From Thermoplasmata archaeon (GTDB taxonomy: Archaea > Thermoplasmatota > Thermoplasmata > JAGHBH01): a stretch of DNA of 6,537 bases. The DNA lies in NCBI GenBank assembly GCA_030673205.1, contig DAOVJP010000078.1:1-6537 (forward strand), in the 5' to 3' direction. Shown in pieces: positions 1 to 5,873 of this stretch (position 1 is its first letter; each line of letters opens with the position of its first letter). The notes below the pieces were generated by a model that was not told where the DNA came from, searched no databases, and saw only the letters and a list, made by a program, of their open reading frames with translations. Made by a program: the position numbers and the translations under genes.

Positions 1-997
1 CGTATCCCATTCCTCCATGGGTCACGGTGGGCCCGTCCTCCACTACTACGACACGCTTGCCTCTTATGGCATCGGGGTCATCCACGAACACTGGGCTGGC
101 TGCATCCACGAATGTTACGCCAGGGTTCACTCTACGAACATTGGCCCTGACCAGATCTATATCTTCCGGGTGCGCGGTTTCCATCTTGTTGATCACCACC
201 ACATCCGCCATTCTGATATTCACCTCTCCAGGATAGTATGCGAGCTCATGTCCGGGTCTGTGCGGGTCTGCTATGGTTATGTAGAGGTCGGTATTGTAGA
301 AGGAGAAATCGTTGTTCCCTCCATCCCAGATTATTATGTCCGCCTCCTTCTCTGCCTCGCGTATTATGGTCTCGTAATCAACACCAGCATACACCACTCC
401 GCCCATGTCTATATAGGGCTCGTATTCCTCACGCTCCTCTATGGTGCATCGGTATTTCTCCAGATCCTCGTAGGAAGCGAAGCGCTGGCATTTCTGGCTG
501 TTCAGGTCTGCATCATATGGCATGGGATGGCGAATGGAGACCACTTTGAGTCCCTTGTCCCTGAAGAACTTGAACACCTTCCTGCTGGTCTGGCTCTTTC
601 CACAGCCGGTCCGCACCGCACAGATGGCCACCACTGGCTTGGACGATTTGATCATCGTGTTGTTCGGGCCCATTAGCATGAAATCCGCTCCGAGCGCATT
701 CACTATGGCGGCCTTCCCCATGACATACTCATATGGCAGATCGCTATATGCAAAGACAACGGTCTCCACGCCGAGCTCCTTGATAAGTCGGGGTAAGTCA
801 TCTTCCGAGAATATGGGAATGCCCTCGGGATAGAGGCTTCCAGAAAGTTCTGGCGGATATTTCCTGCCTGCAATGTCGGGTATCTGGGCTGCGGTGAAGG
901 CTAGCACCTCCACGTCCTGGCGGTTCCTGAAGTATGTGTTGAAGTTGTGGAAGTCCCTTCCGGCAGCTCCCATTATTATGACCTTTGTTCTTTCCAT
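1..997 (-). CDS. COG2403-family P-loop GTPase (often annotated cyclic 2,3-diphosphoglycerate synthetase-like), C-terminus cut by window edge
   Basis: The frame is open from an ATG at 997 to the left edge, giving 332 visible codons. The N-terminal part (residues 4-115) starts with a Rossmann-like strand, KVIIMGAAGRDFHNFN, and resembles a nucleotide-binding fold. A P-loop follows, AVRTGCGKS at residues 127-135 (K134), then RHPMPYD at 156-162. A Walker B-like strand ending in DGGNND lies at 225-230, then ADPHRPGHE at 243-251 and VVVINK at 266-271, matching the NKxD-type base-recognition position. This order is that of the COG2403 predicted GTPases. The family is often labelled cyclic 2,3-diphosphoglycerate synthetase by distant similarity to the Methanothermus enzyme, and I would not assert that activity here. 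The start is supported by GAGGG (1004-1008), 6 nt upstream. A possible TATA-like element, GAAATAG, lies at 1041-1047 on the minus strand. The gene is divergent from the surface-protein gene. Family call is confident; the substrate is unknown. Confidence 0.85.
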   Translation of the reverse strand, partial: MERTKVIIMGAAGRDFHNFNTYFRNRQDVEVLAFTAAQIPDIAGRKYPPELSGSLYPEGIPIFSEDDLPRLIKELGVETVVFAYSDLPYEYVMGKAAIVNALGADFMLMGPNNTMIKSSKPVVAICAVRTGCGKSQTSRKVFKFFRDKGLKVVSIRHPMPYDADLNSQKCQRFASYEDLEKYRCTIEEREEYEPYIDMGGVVYAGVDYETIIREAEKEADIIIWDGGNNDFSFYNTDLYITIADPHRPGHELAYYPGEVNIRMADVVVINKMETAHPEDIDLVRANVRRVNPGVTFVDAASPVFVDDPDAIRGKRVVVVEDGPTVTHGGMGY

Positions 998-1056
998 ATC
1001 GATCCCTCTGTTAGTTCTCGGCGCCCCCTATCTGATGTCCCTATTTCAAGCTTTGT

Positions 1057-1076
1057 GATATCCTCTAGAGTATCTC
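1057..1076. promoter_or_regulatory. Imperfect 20-bp inverted repeat between divergent promoters
   Basis: The sequence gatatcctctagagtatctc pairs at 8 of 10 half-site positions around a perfect CTCTAGAG core. It ends 6 bp before the TATA-like box of the plus-strand gene and lies 60 bp upstream of the minus-strand GTPase start. The position suits a shared operator for both genes, but binding is only inferred. Confidence 0.35.
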
Positions 1077-1082
1077 AAAAAC

Positions 1083-1091
1083 CTTTTTATC
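1083..1091 (+). promoter_or_regulatory. TATA-like box A of the surface-protein gene
   Basis: An A+T-rich element, CTTTTTATC, is centred about 27 bp before the GTG at 1115. At the usual archaeal spacing of about 25-27 bp, transcription would start at or next to that codon. No Shine-Dalgarno sequence is visible between the box and the start, so a leaderless transcript is the simplest reading. Confidence 0.55.
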
Positions 1092-1114
1092 TCCCACCTA
1101 CTTTACACTAGTCG

Positions 1115-2362
1115 GTGAAAATAATGAGAATACATGTTCTTTTGGCAGTAACGTTGCTCTGCACCTCGGTGCTCGTGGCTGGAGCATTGCCCATGCCCGC
1201 AGACTCAAGCGCCCCTCTTCCAGCAGGGGCGAACAACAAGGCATACCTCCATGCTCATGAGGACCATGGACGCTGGGCGAACTCAGCTCCTACAGAATCG
1301 GATGGCCAGATGCAGATATCGAATATATATCTTGGGGTTCCCGGGGGAATGATCTGCGTGCAGTACCCCCTGAAAGAAGCCCGTGAGGATGATCCTAAGC
1401 TCGTGGAGGATATGGTGTTCAAAACAGGCGGCACCATCAGCGGCCAGGTGAAGCTCGACCTCACTTCCATTCCTCTCACACAGGCCCCGGATAACATATA
1501 CTTCGGAATTGAAATATATGACAAGCATGGCACGAACACCGGAGAGAGCGCCGGTGCTGAACAGACATTCACAGGAAGCGGAACGTATTCCTTTTCCTTC
1601 GCGGCAGGAGTGACCACAGTCCCTGCGGGCCACGAGATCCATCTGGTCATCACCATAAAGGAGAAGGCTGCGACGTACACCGTGACCATACATACCGATG
1701 GCAGTAGCTATTTTGAACTTCCTCTGGAACCTGTGCTAGAGGTCACACCTCCAACAGGCACACCGGTCCTGGAGGACGAAGGGGGAGACGCTCCCGCCAA
1801 CCTCGACATAAGGGCCATGTGGGTCCTGGACAACGAGGATGACTTTGTCATAGTTCTCAAGATAACGGATCTGAACAGGAGCGTGAAGCAGCGCTTCATC
1901 GCCCGGTTGTTCACGACGGGTAACGAGTACAAAATATCAGCATCGGTGTTCGATGAGACAACAGGGCACTTCACCTTCGAGGTGGAAGACGATGCTAGCA
2001 AGATGAGCCGAACAAACCTGGAGGGAGACCTGATAGAGGGCTCTCCGGGCTATATCTTCATACTATTCCCGAAGGACCTCATCCAAGAGGACGGCTATTC
2101 TACGCCAAGTTCCTTCACACGGTTCGTAGCAACGGCATACGAACATGACGGAAGCGCGTTCGTGGAGGTTGACAGTGCGTCACTGAGCCCGACGGGCGAG
2201 GAAAGTACGGAGGGGATGGACCTGGTGCCCATCATTGGTGTTGTAGCCGTAGCAGCCGTTGTCATCGGAGCCGTTCTCATGCTAAAGAAGAAGAATAAGA
2301 AGAGCGAGGGGGAGAAGAAAGAGGCAGAAGGGATAGAGGTCACTGGTAAAGAGAAAAAATAG
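1115..2362 (+). CDS. Predicted membrane-anchored, cell-surface protein of unknown function
   Basis: I do not recognise a named family in this 415-residue protein. It has an N-terminal signal peptide: basic MKIMRIH, hydrophobic residues 8-23, and a plausible AxA cleavage site after A24. A low-complexity Ala/Pro/Ser linker follows. Two strand-rich segments lie at about 64-205 and 228-350, separated by a Pro/Thr/acidic linker at 206-227. The second begins NLDIRAMWVLDNEDDFVIVL, and alternating hydrophobic residues in both suggest beta-sandwich domains. One membrane segment (about 370-390) is followed by a Lys/Glu-rich tail of 25 residues, giving an outside-N, inside-C topology. The body is acidic and has only two cysteines, one in the signal peptide and C81. 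The start could be GTG 1115, favoured by the TATA spacing, or ATG 1124; both keep the signal peptide. A binding or cell-envelope role is inference from architecture alone. The gene stands alone, divergent from the GTPase and convergent with the SRP RNA. Confidence 0.85.
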   Translation: MKIMRIHVLLAVTLLCTSVLVAGALPMPADSSAPLPAGANNKAYLHAHEDHGRWANSAPTESDGQMQISNIYLGVPGGMICVQYPLKEAREDDPKLVEDMVFKTGGTISGQVKLDLTSIPLTQAPDNIYFGIEIYDKHGTNTGESAGAEQTFTGSGTYSFSFAAGVTTVPAGHEIHLVITIKEKAATYTVTIHTDGSSYFELPLEPVLEVTPPTGTPVLEDEGGDAPANLDIRAMWVLDNEDDFVIVLKITDLNRSVKQRFIARLFTTGNEYKISASVFDETTGHFTFEVEDDASKMSRTNLEGDLIEGSPGYIFILFPKDLIQEDGYSTPSSFTRFVATAYEHDGSAFVEVDSASLSPTGEESTEGMDLVPIIGVVAVAAVVIGAVLMLKKKNKKSEGEKKEAEGIEVTGKEKK

Positions 2363-2368
2363 AAAAAT
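2354..2368 (-). terminator. T-tract terminator of the SRP RNA, overlapping the opposing CDS end
   Basis: Read on the minus strand, the RNA's closing helix GCCTAGC is followed by ATTTTTCTATTTTTT. This has two T-runs (2363-2367 and 2354-2359), typical of archaeal U-tract termination. The distal run lies in the last Lys codons of the plus-strand surface-protein gene, whose stop is at 2360-2362. Confidence 0.6.
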
Positions 2369-2680
2369 GCTAGGCCACTGGGGTGGACGCCCAGACTGGC
2401 AACGGATTTGTCCCGAGGCTTTCTCGGCCCCGTTAACCCCGCGAGCGTTGGTAGTCCATGGTAGGGCTGCTCCCTTCCGGACCTGGCCCGATGCCCGTGG
2501 TCAAGGCAGGAATGCCGCCCTCCGGCTGCAATACACTGCCTCCTCCAGCCCCGCGGGACAAGACCTCATTGGCCGCATCGAGATCCGAGGACAGCTGGTT
2601 ACGCCGCCCCCAGCAGTCGCCCCCACATAACGACGATTGTGGGTAACAGGGGACGCCGAACCCCCCGGCCAAGCCTAGCG
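2369..2680 (-). ncRNA. ffs: Archaeal signal recognition particle RNA (7S / SRP RNA)
   Basis: This is the RNA scaffold of the signal recognition particle, which binds SRP19 and SRP54 and targets membrane and secreted proteins. On the minus strand the 5' part has the archaeal Alu-domain sequence GGGGGGTTCGGCGTCCCC followed by TGTTACCC (2641-2666). The S domain has the diagnostic helix 8, CAGGTCCGGAAGGGAGCAG, with its GGAA loop (within 2464-2489). The ends close as helix 1: GCTAGGC (2673-2679) pairs with GCCTAGC (2369-2375). A helix 5 pairing is visible as CCCGCG against CGCGGG (plus-strand 2552-2557 and 2438-2443). The length of about 312 nt is normal for archaea. The 5' end is placed by the terminal helix and a TATA-like box about 25 bp upstream, so it may be off by a few bases. 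Short open frames across this stretch are not genes. The gene lies between hutH and the convergent surface-protein gene. Confidence 0.95.
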
Positions 2681-2701
2681 GCGGTTCATACCAGGTCATT
2701 G

Positions 2702-2710
2702 GTAAAAAGC
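2702..2710 (-). promoter_or_regulatory. TATA-like box A of the SRP RNA gene
   Basis: The minus-strand element GCTTTTTAC is centred about 25-26 bp before the predicted RNA 5' end at about 2680, the normal archaeal box A distance. The 114-bp gap between hutH and the RNA (2681-2794) holds this and nothing else I can identify. Confidence 0.55.
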
Positions 2711-2794
2711 TTGCGGTCGATATTGAGTGGAAATATTGTGAGAACTTAGAGGCTTTTCCAATATCTATTCCAGCGCCACGTCACGCCTCAATGC

Positions 2795-4318
2795 CTATCC
2801 TATGTTCACTATGCCACCCACCGCTTCCAATATCTCTCCACCATCCAGAATATTTCGGGCTGTGGCCATGGTCTCCGCCATTATGTGCTGTTCGTCGTTC
2901 TCGATGAATGGGATCTTCTTCCTCATGACATCGTAGGCCGCCTTCGTGGCTGGCGCCGGAGAATGCTTGCTGAGATCCATGGCCTGGGAGGCCAGCAACA
3001 GGTGTATGGCCGTGATGGTGGCGGTGTTGTCCACTATCGTCCTGAGCTTGTTGGCGCTGGTGGCCCCCATGCTGACATGATCCTCCTGCCCTGCGCTGGA
3101 CGATATGGAATCCACGGAGGCGGGGTGGGAGAGAACCTTGTTCTCGTTCACGAGGGCGGCGGCGGCATACTGGGCCATCATGTAGCCCGAGTTCAATCCT
3201 TCTTCCTTCGTTAGGAAAGGGGGGAGTGCTCCCAACTTTGGGTCCACGAGACGGTATATGGTCCTCTCCTGAAAATTGCCTATCTCGGACACTGCGAGGG
3301 CCGCGAAATCGAGGGAAAGAGCGATCGGCTCACCGTGGAAATTGCCTCCGGAAATGATCTCTCCCGTATCCACGAATACGAGGGGATTGTCAGTAGCACT
3401 GTTCATCTCTAGCTCCAATACGCCTCTGGCATATTCCAGGGCGTCCGAACAGGCGCCGTATACCTGGGGGATGCACCGAAGCGTGTACGCATCCTGGTGT
3501 TTGCCGCATTTCCTGTGGCTGGCCACCAGAGGGCTGTCCTTTAAGAGGGACAGCATGTTCTTAGCGACACGACCCTGGCCAGGGTGGGGTCGGGCATCCA
3601 TTATCCTATGGTCGAAGGATCGTACCGATGCAAGCATTACCTCGACGCTCATGGCGCTGGCTATCTGTGCGTGCAAGAGGATCCGCACTGAATCGTACAA
3701 GCAAAGCGCTCCCCTCGCGGTCATGTACTGGGTCCCATTTATGAGCCCTAGGCCCTCCTTCGGTTGAAGCACAAGGGGTTCTATTCCTTCTCCTTCAAGC
3801 ACCTCTATTGCAGGCTTGGGCTCTCCTTTCACCATTATCTTCCCCTCTCCTATGAGCGCCAAAGCCACGTGTGCTAAGGGTGCTAGGTCTCCGCTCGCGC
3901 CCAAACTGCCCTTGGAATACACTACGGGCGTCAGCCTCTTGTTAAGAAATGCCAGCAATGTATCCACAACCTCTGCCCGCACTCCCGAAAAGCCCTTGGC
4001 CAAAGCGTTGGCGCGATGCAGCATCATGGCCCTGATCACCTCCTCTTCCACGGGGGGGCCGGTAGTGGCGGCGTGGCTGTGTATGAGATTCTTCTGTAGT
4101 TGAAGAGCCTGTTTCTTATCTATCACTATCTTCTCCAACTCTCCAAAGCCAGTGTTTATCCCATATGTCTCGCCACCCCTCTCTATCGCTTTGACAACGG
4201 CTTCCCTGCTTTCCTCCATCTGCGCCCTTGCATCAGAGTCCAACTTCACAGTCTCGTGACCTCTGGCCACGCGTATCGTCTTTTCCAGGTCCAGAGTCTT
4301 TCCATCGACATATATCAT
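2795..4318 (-). CDS. hutH: Histidine ammonia-lyase (histidase)
   Basis: The enzyme removes ammonia from L-histidine to give urocanate, the first step of histidine breakdown; it is a cytosolic homotetramer in the family. The 507-residue length is normal. The MIO cofactor triad Ala141-Ser142-Gly143 is in GSLGASGDLAPLAH. Residues matching the Pseudomonas putida active site are present: Tyr52 in ETYGINTGFG, His82 in LIHSHAATTG, Asn194 in LINGTQ, Gln275, Tyr278 and Arg281 in HQDAYTLRC, Phe327 in GGNFHGEP, and Glu412 in SSAGQEDHVS. His82 together with Glu412 favours histidine over phenylalanine or tyrosine, so I prefer HAL to PAL or TAL. The start ATG overlaps the UbiA stop as ATGA, with GGAGG 7 nt upstream inside the UbiA coding region, so translation is probably coupled. 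No urocanase, imidazolonepropionase or other hut gene follows; the next feature is the SRP RNA. Nothing looks truncated. Confidence 0.96.
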   Translation of the reverse strand: MIYVDGKTLDLEKTIRVARGHETVKLDSDARAQMEESREAVVKAIERGGETYGINTGFGELEKIVIDKKQALQLQKNLIHSHAATTGPPVEEEVIRAMMLHRANALAKGFSGVRAEVVDTLLAFLNKRLTPVVYSKGSLGASGDLAPLAHVALALIGEGKIMVKGEPKPAIEVLEGEGIEPLVLQPKEGLGLINGTQYMTARGALCLYDSVRILLHAQIASAMSVEVMLASVRSFDHRIMDARPHPGQGRVAKNMLSLLKDSPLVASHRKCGKHQDAYTLRCIPQVYGACSDALEYARGVLELEMNSATDNPLVFVDTGEIISGGNFHGEPIALSLDFAALAVSEIGNFQERTIYRLVDPKLGALPPFLTKEEGLNSGYMMAQYAAAALVNENKVLSHPASVDSISSSAGQEDHVSMGATSANKLRTIVDNTATITAIHLLLASQAMDLSKHSPAPATKAAYDVMRKKIPFIENDEQHIMAETMATARNILDGGEILEAVGGIVNIG

Positions 4319-5352
4319 CTACTGGCCTCCACAACTTTAGCCACGGGCCGGGGCGGCATCGATCCCATGGATGGAGATAGGATCCCTGTTCCAAGGAGTT
4401 GAGCCACGGCATACATCTCCAATAACGGTAAGAAGGCTAGGATGATCGCCCAAGGAGTCACTCCGATGAACATCATGGAAAATGCGATCCCCACCAATAT
4501 ATAGTGGACCACAGAAGACAACCGTATGCTCTTCTGGTCGTAGAGAGGGGAGGCAAGGGTCCGATATGTGATCATTCCGGCGGCGAGGACGGAAAGGAAA
4601 AGCACCACTACCTGCCCTCGATGATCCTCATATGGTAACCTGTTAAGGAGGAATGGGAGGAGAACGGATGCGAGGAAGAGTGTCTGGATGACTGAGGAAT
4701 AGGCCAGAAACAGGGCTGTAGAAAAGAAGCGTCCCCCCCGTTCTCTGGCCCCCATCAACCAAGGGATCGTGCCCCTCTCTCCCTCCGTACCGAATTGGTA
4801 TGTCCAGAGACCAATGTATATTGTGAGGATGGAAAGGGCGTGAAGGCCAACCGCTACTGCAACGAATATGGCCACATAGACATCGGTCACACCGACAGCA
4901 AGACTCCCGAACAATGCTAGACAGATGAAGGCCCCGGCAAAGATGAATTCCGTGCAAGGAAGGGATCTGTTGAGGACGTTATACGCTCCGAACAATGCGA
5001 CGGATGTGAGGAGAAGAACGGTGGCCATCTCACTCTCGAACACCAGAACGGTCATTGTCACCAAAAGGAAAGATGCTGCGAAGGCGATGCGTATTGCCTT
5101 TTTTGTATCCAACTCCCCGCTGGCCAGCGGATGGGATTGGAGATCCCCCCTCTTCCTATCCTCTTCTTTGTCCAATATCTCGTTGGTCACTGAGGAGAAG
5201 ACATGCACCAGAAGGCCTATGATAAAGAGTGCCAGAAGAGGAAGGAGTTCTGTGCATCCCATGGCCAGGGCTCCCATCACTGGAACGGTGCTCCTAGTGG
5301 GCGCTTGGTACAACCTTAGAAGTCTGGAATATGCGATAGTGGAGGGTTTCAC
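4315..5352 (-). CDS. UbiA-superfamily membrane prenyltransferase-like protein
   Basis: This 345-residue polytopic membrane protein has about eight or nine hydrophobic segments. The first Asp-rich motif of UbiA intramembrane prenyltransferases is clear, NEILDKEEDRKRG (N57, D61, D65), followed by the conserved HPLASGEL (74-81). Members move isoprenoid chains onto aromatic or other acceptors in quinone, haem, chlorophyll and archaeal lipid synthesis. The second Asp motif, expected near residues 185-197, reads YQFGTEGERGTIP: the ERGTIP part aligns with the usual DxxxGxxTLP stretch, but the Asp residues are replaced by Gln/Thr/Glu. Activity or substrate may therefore differ from classic members, and the acceptor cannot be named. 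The start is a GTG about 25 bp downstream of a strong TATA box with no leader, so it is probably leaderless. The stop overlaps the hutH start by 4 bp. The last residues (about 325-345, PSMGSMPPRPVAKVVEASR) are a short polar tail. Confidence 0.85.
   Translation of the reverse strand: MKPSTIAYSRLLRLYQAPTRSTVPVMGALAMGCTELLPLLALFIIGLLVHVFSSVTNEILDKEEDRKRGDLQSHPLASGELDTKKAIRIAFAASFLLVTMTVLVFESEMATVLLLTSVALFGAYNVLNRSLPCTEFIFAGAFICLALFGSLAVGVTDVYVAIFVAVAVGLHALSILTIYIGLWTYQFGTEGERGTIPWLMGARERGGRFFSTALFLAYSSVIQTLFLASVLLPFLLNRLPYEDHRGQVVVLFLSVLAAGMITYRTLASPLYDQKSIRLSSVVHYILVGIAFSMMFIGVTPWAIILAFLPLLEMYAVAQLLGTGILSPSMGSMPPRPVAKVVEASR
4326..4330 (-). promoter_or_regulatory. Shine-Dalgarno sequence of hutH inside the UbiA gene
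   Basis: GGAGG on the minus strand lies 7 nt before the hutH ATG and within the last UbiA codons. It fixes the hutH start at 4318 and supports coupled translation across the ATGA overlap. Confidence 0.7.
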
Positions 5353-5360
5353 GGGCTAGC

Positions 5361-5372
5361 ATCACCGGTGAT
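5361..5372. promoter_or_regulatory. Perfect 12-bp palindrome in the UbiA-hutH promoter
   Basis: ATCACCGGTGAT is its own reverse complement. It starts at the downstream edge of the TATA box and lies 8 bp before the GTG start, so it spans about -20 to -9 if the transcript is leaderless. A repressor bound here would block polymerase or TFB, which makes it a candidate operator. A palindrome of this length occurs by chance about once or twice in a window of this size, so the position is the main argument. Confidence 0.4.
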
Positions 5373-5381
5373 TTATTTAAA
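5371..5381 (-). promoter_or_regulatory. TATA box A of the UbiA-hutH unit
   Basis: The minus-strand sequence TTTAAATAAAT is a good match to the archaeal TATA element. Its centre is about 24-26 bp before the GTG at 5352, which puts the start of transcription at or beside the start codon. It lies in the 38-bp gap after the PPC-domain gene and marks a new transcription unit. Confidence 0.7.
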
Positions 5382-5390
5382 CCCGCCGCA

Positions 5391-5861
5391 TCACTCCATC
5401 ATCCCTTTCTCGCTCTTCTCTGCCTCGATGGAAACGGAATGGGCCTTCTCCTCCACTAATAATTCTGCGGATTGTGCCCCTGGCTTCATCTTCCTTCCAA
5501 GATGCACGCGGTCCAGTCTGAGGATGGTAAGCTCTACTATATTGTTCACCGTTGCTGACGAGAGATGGCCTCCCACCATCTTTGTGTCCTTGTCCGAGAG
5601 GGCGGCGTGAAGGTGGATGGAAGAATCGGCGGCTATGCTTCCGTGAAGGGACACAAGCTCCATTGGTTTTGGATACTGGCGTTCCACGTATCTCTTCCCG
5701 TCAAAATAGTTGAGGGTAAAATCCCGCAACATACCGATGCCCGTGAGGACCACTCCTGAGTATATCATCTGGTCCTCCATGAGGTCCAAGAGCTGAGACA
5801 TAAGCCTCTCCCCATCCTCCAATTTGGCCACCACCATGTTTCCCTCGGTTACAGCCTGCAT
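5391..5861 (-). CDS. PPC/DUF296-domain protein (AT-hook-associated PCC domain, stand-alone)
   Basis: The 156-residue protein matches the small stand-alone PPC (DUF296) family, which forms trimers. It has the expected order: an opening VVAKLEDGERLMSQL (10-24), the core GVVLTGIGMLRDFTLNYFD (36-54), then HLHAALSD (83-90) and MVGGHL (95-100). His83, His85 and His99 correspond to the conserved HxH and GGHL histidines, a likely metal site. The C-terminal tail from about residue 120 is charged, rich in Lys and Glu, and probably extended. In plants the domain accompanies AT-hook DNA-binding motifs; none is present here, so DNA binding is not supported despite common database labels. The biochemical role of prokaryotic members is unsettled. 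The gene starts 12 bp after the ureohydrolase stop, with GGAGGG 5 nt before the ATG, so the two are almost certainly co-transcribed. Confidence 0.88.
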   Translation of the reverse strand: MQAVTEGNMVVAKLEDGERLMSQLLDLMEDQMIYSGVVLTGIGMLRDFTLNYFDGKRYVERQYPKPMELVSLHGSIAADSSIHLHAALSDKDTKMVGGHLSSATVNNIVELTILRLDRVHLGRKMKPGAQSAELLVEEKAHSVSIEAEKSEKGMME

Positions 5862-5866
5862 CGTTT

Positions 5867-5872
5867 CCCTCC
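5867..5872 (-). promoter_or_regulatory. Shine-Dalgarno sequence of the PPC-domain gene
   Basis: GGAGGG on the minus strand is in the 12-bp gap after the ureohydrolase stop and 5 nt before the ATG at 5861. It fixes this start and contrasts with the leaderless GTG of the next gene downstream. Confidence 0.7.
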
Positions 5873-5873
5873 A

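Noticed and set aside
17..676. A 219-codon open frame on the plus strand
   Set aside because: It lies antisense to the GTPase gene, and its translation is rich in His, Tyr and Cys with no recognisable motif. The minus strand carries the conserved P-loop.
2367..2699. Several open frames of 60-90 codons on both strands
   Set aside because: They fall within the SRP RNA gene; GC-rich structured RNA sequence explains the absence of stops.
3276..3767. A 163-codon plus-strand open frame
   Set aside because: It is antisense to the central part of hutH, whose active-site motifs are unambiguous on the minus strand.
2795..4318. Phenylalanine or tyrosine ammonia-lyase supplying an aromatic acceptor to the UbiA protein
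   Set aside because: The substrate-side residues His82 and Glu412 match histidase, so an aromatic prenylation pathway is not supported by the sequence.
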